Positions 6,591-7,073 of a stretch of DNA of 7,073 nucleotides are shown here, piece after piece (the stretch's first letter is position 1; the number at the start of each line of letters is the position of its first letter). The translations under genes were made by a program, and so were the position numbers. Source of the stretch: Burkholderiales bacterium (lineage in GTDB: Bacteria > Pseudomonadota > Gammaproteobacteria > Burkholderiales > Burkholderiaceae_C); assembly GCA_947458895.1 (NCBI GenBank), contig CANHBY010000063.1, forward strand, positions 1 through 7,073, read 5' to 3'. The notes under the pieces were generated by a model. The model was not told where the DNA came from, made no database searches, and worked only from the letters and a program-made list of their open reading frames with translations.

Positions 6591-7073
6591 TCAAGGCTTG
6601 ACAGGATGCTCTGTGATGGCCGCGCGGAAGACCTCAAAAATCAACATCAAGGGCCCTTGGGGCGTCACGATGCGATAGCCACGGCTGCTGGCGAGGTCTT
6701 CGGCACCGACCCACTTCCAAAGCATGTGCTGCAAGGGCTGTGAGGTCTCGAGGGTTTCGCGCCGGACAAACAAGGAGCTCAGCATGTGGCCGATGGGCGC
6801 ACGGCCCTCGTCGAGTTTGTGCAAGAACCACTCGGGCACAGCGTCGAGGCGAGTGAAGGACAGGTTGTCCATCAACACCTTGCCCTCGGAGGTGCACAAG
6901 CTGGTGACGCGGGCCAACCAGTGCTCGCCACCGAGTTGCTCGCGAACCTCGTGGGGCACATCACTGATGCGCGCCTGGTGGTGGAGGAGCACCTGCATGG
7001 GCTCGAGCGCCACGGCCTCGCACAAGCGCGTGGTGGAACCATCGTGGGCCAACAGCAAGCGCAGCAAGGCCGC
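6591..7073 (-). CDS. Chorismate lyase-like protein (UbiC/DUF98 family), 5' end missing
   Basis: The frame is open to the right edge, so the true start lies outside the window; the TTG at 7065-7067 is only the first possible in-window start. About 160 residues are visible, near the full family length of 165-200. Numbering from that TTG, it opens with LLAHDGSTTRLCEA, typical of the DUF98/UbiC fold, and has HWLARVTSL with Arg53 at the position of the active-site arginine of E. coli UbiC, GRAPIGHMLSSLFVRRE (88-104) matching the GKTPLGRYLF segment, and GPLMLIFEVF with Glu145 matching the C-terminal catalytic glutamate. E. coli UbiC converts chorismate to 4-hydroxybenzoate and pyruvate for ubiquinone synthesis. 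Similarity to UbiC itself is modest, and DUF98 members with other or unknown roles exist, so the reaction is an inference. It ends 21 bases before the amidohydrolase start. Confidence 0.65.
   Translation of the reverse strand, partial: AALLRLLLAHDGSTTRLCEAVALEPMQVLLHHQARISDVPHEVREQLGGEHWLARVTSLCTSEGKVLMDNLSFTRLDAVPEWFLHKLDEGRAPIGHMLSSLFVRRETLETSQPLQHMLWKWVGAEDLASSRGYRIVTPQGPLMLIFEVFRAAITEHPVKP

Overview
The window reads as chromosomal DNA of a GC-rich betaproteobacterium, most likely Burkholderiales and probably close to Comamonadaceae. The basis is the hpf-ptsN-hprK order (an HPr kinase gene beside ptsN is typical of proteobacteria outside the enterics), the Comamonadaceae-like wording of the HprK, EIIANtr, transaldolase and Pgi proteins as I remember these families, and the high GC of the coding regions. 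No insertion sequence, CRISPR array, rRNA, tRNA or prophage is visible.

Layout. Positions 1-148 hold the 5' end of an unrecognised minus-strand gene with a good ribosome binding site. Positions 149-535 are non-coding apart from a strong GC hairpin at 508-539. On the minus strand follow hprK (605-1486), ptsN (1518-1988) and hpf (2211-2552), transcribed in the order hpf, ptsN, hprK. A divergent intergenic region (2553-2806) holds candidate promoters. On the plus strand tal (2807-3760) and pgi (3765-5369) lie 4 bases apart as a two-gene operon. Converging on pgi with a 9-base gap, a minus-strand M20 amidohydrolase (5379-6569) lies 21 bases downstream of a UbiC/DUF98-type chorismate-lyase-like gene that runs off the right edge (6591-7073).

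How the genes work together. EIIANtr and HPr kinase/phosphorylase are regulatory arms of the nitrogen-related phosphotransferase system, which senses carbon and nitrogen status. Hpf stabilises inactive ribosome dimers in resting cells. Transaldolase and glucose-6-phosphate isomerase are core enzymes linking the pentose phosphate pathway with upper sugar-phosphate metabolism. The amidohydrolase and lyase-like pair look like a separate small operon.

The most notable observation is an in-frame amber stop at 605-607 in hprK. The frame continues after it for 22 codons that match the normal conserved HprK C-terminus and end in a TGA (536-538). The annotated 293-residue protein therefore looks like a 316-residue HprK cut short at a position that I expect to be glutamine (CAG to TAG). 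It could be a recent nonsense mutation, a sequencing or assembly error, or a suppressed or read-through stop. The rest of the window is ordinary housekeeping content; I found no convincing new multi-gene system.
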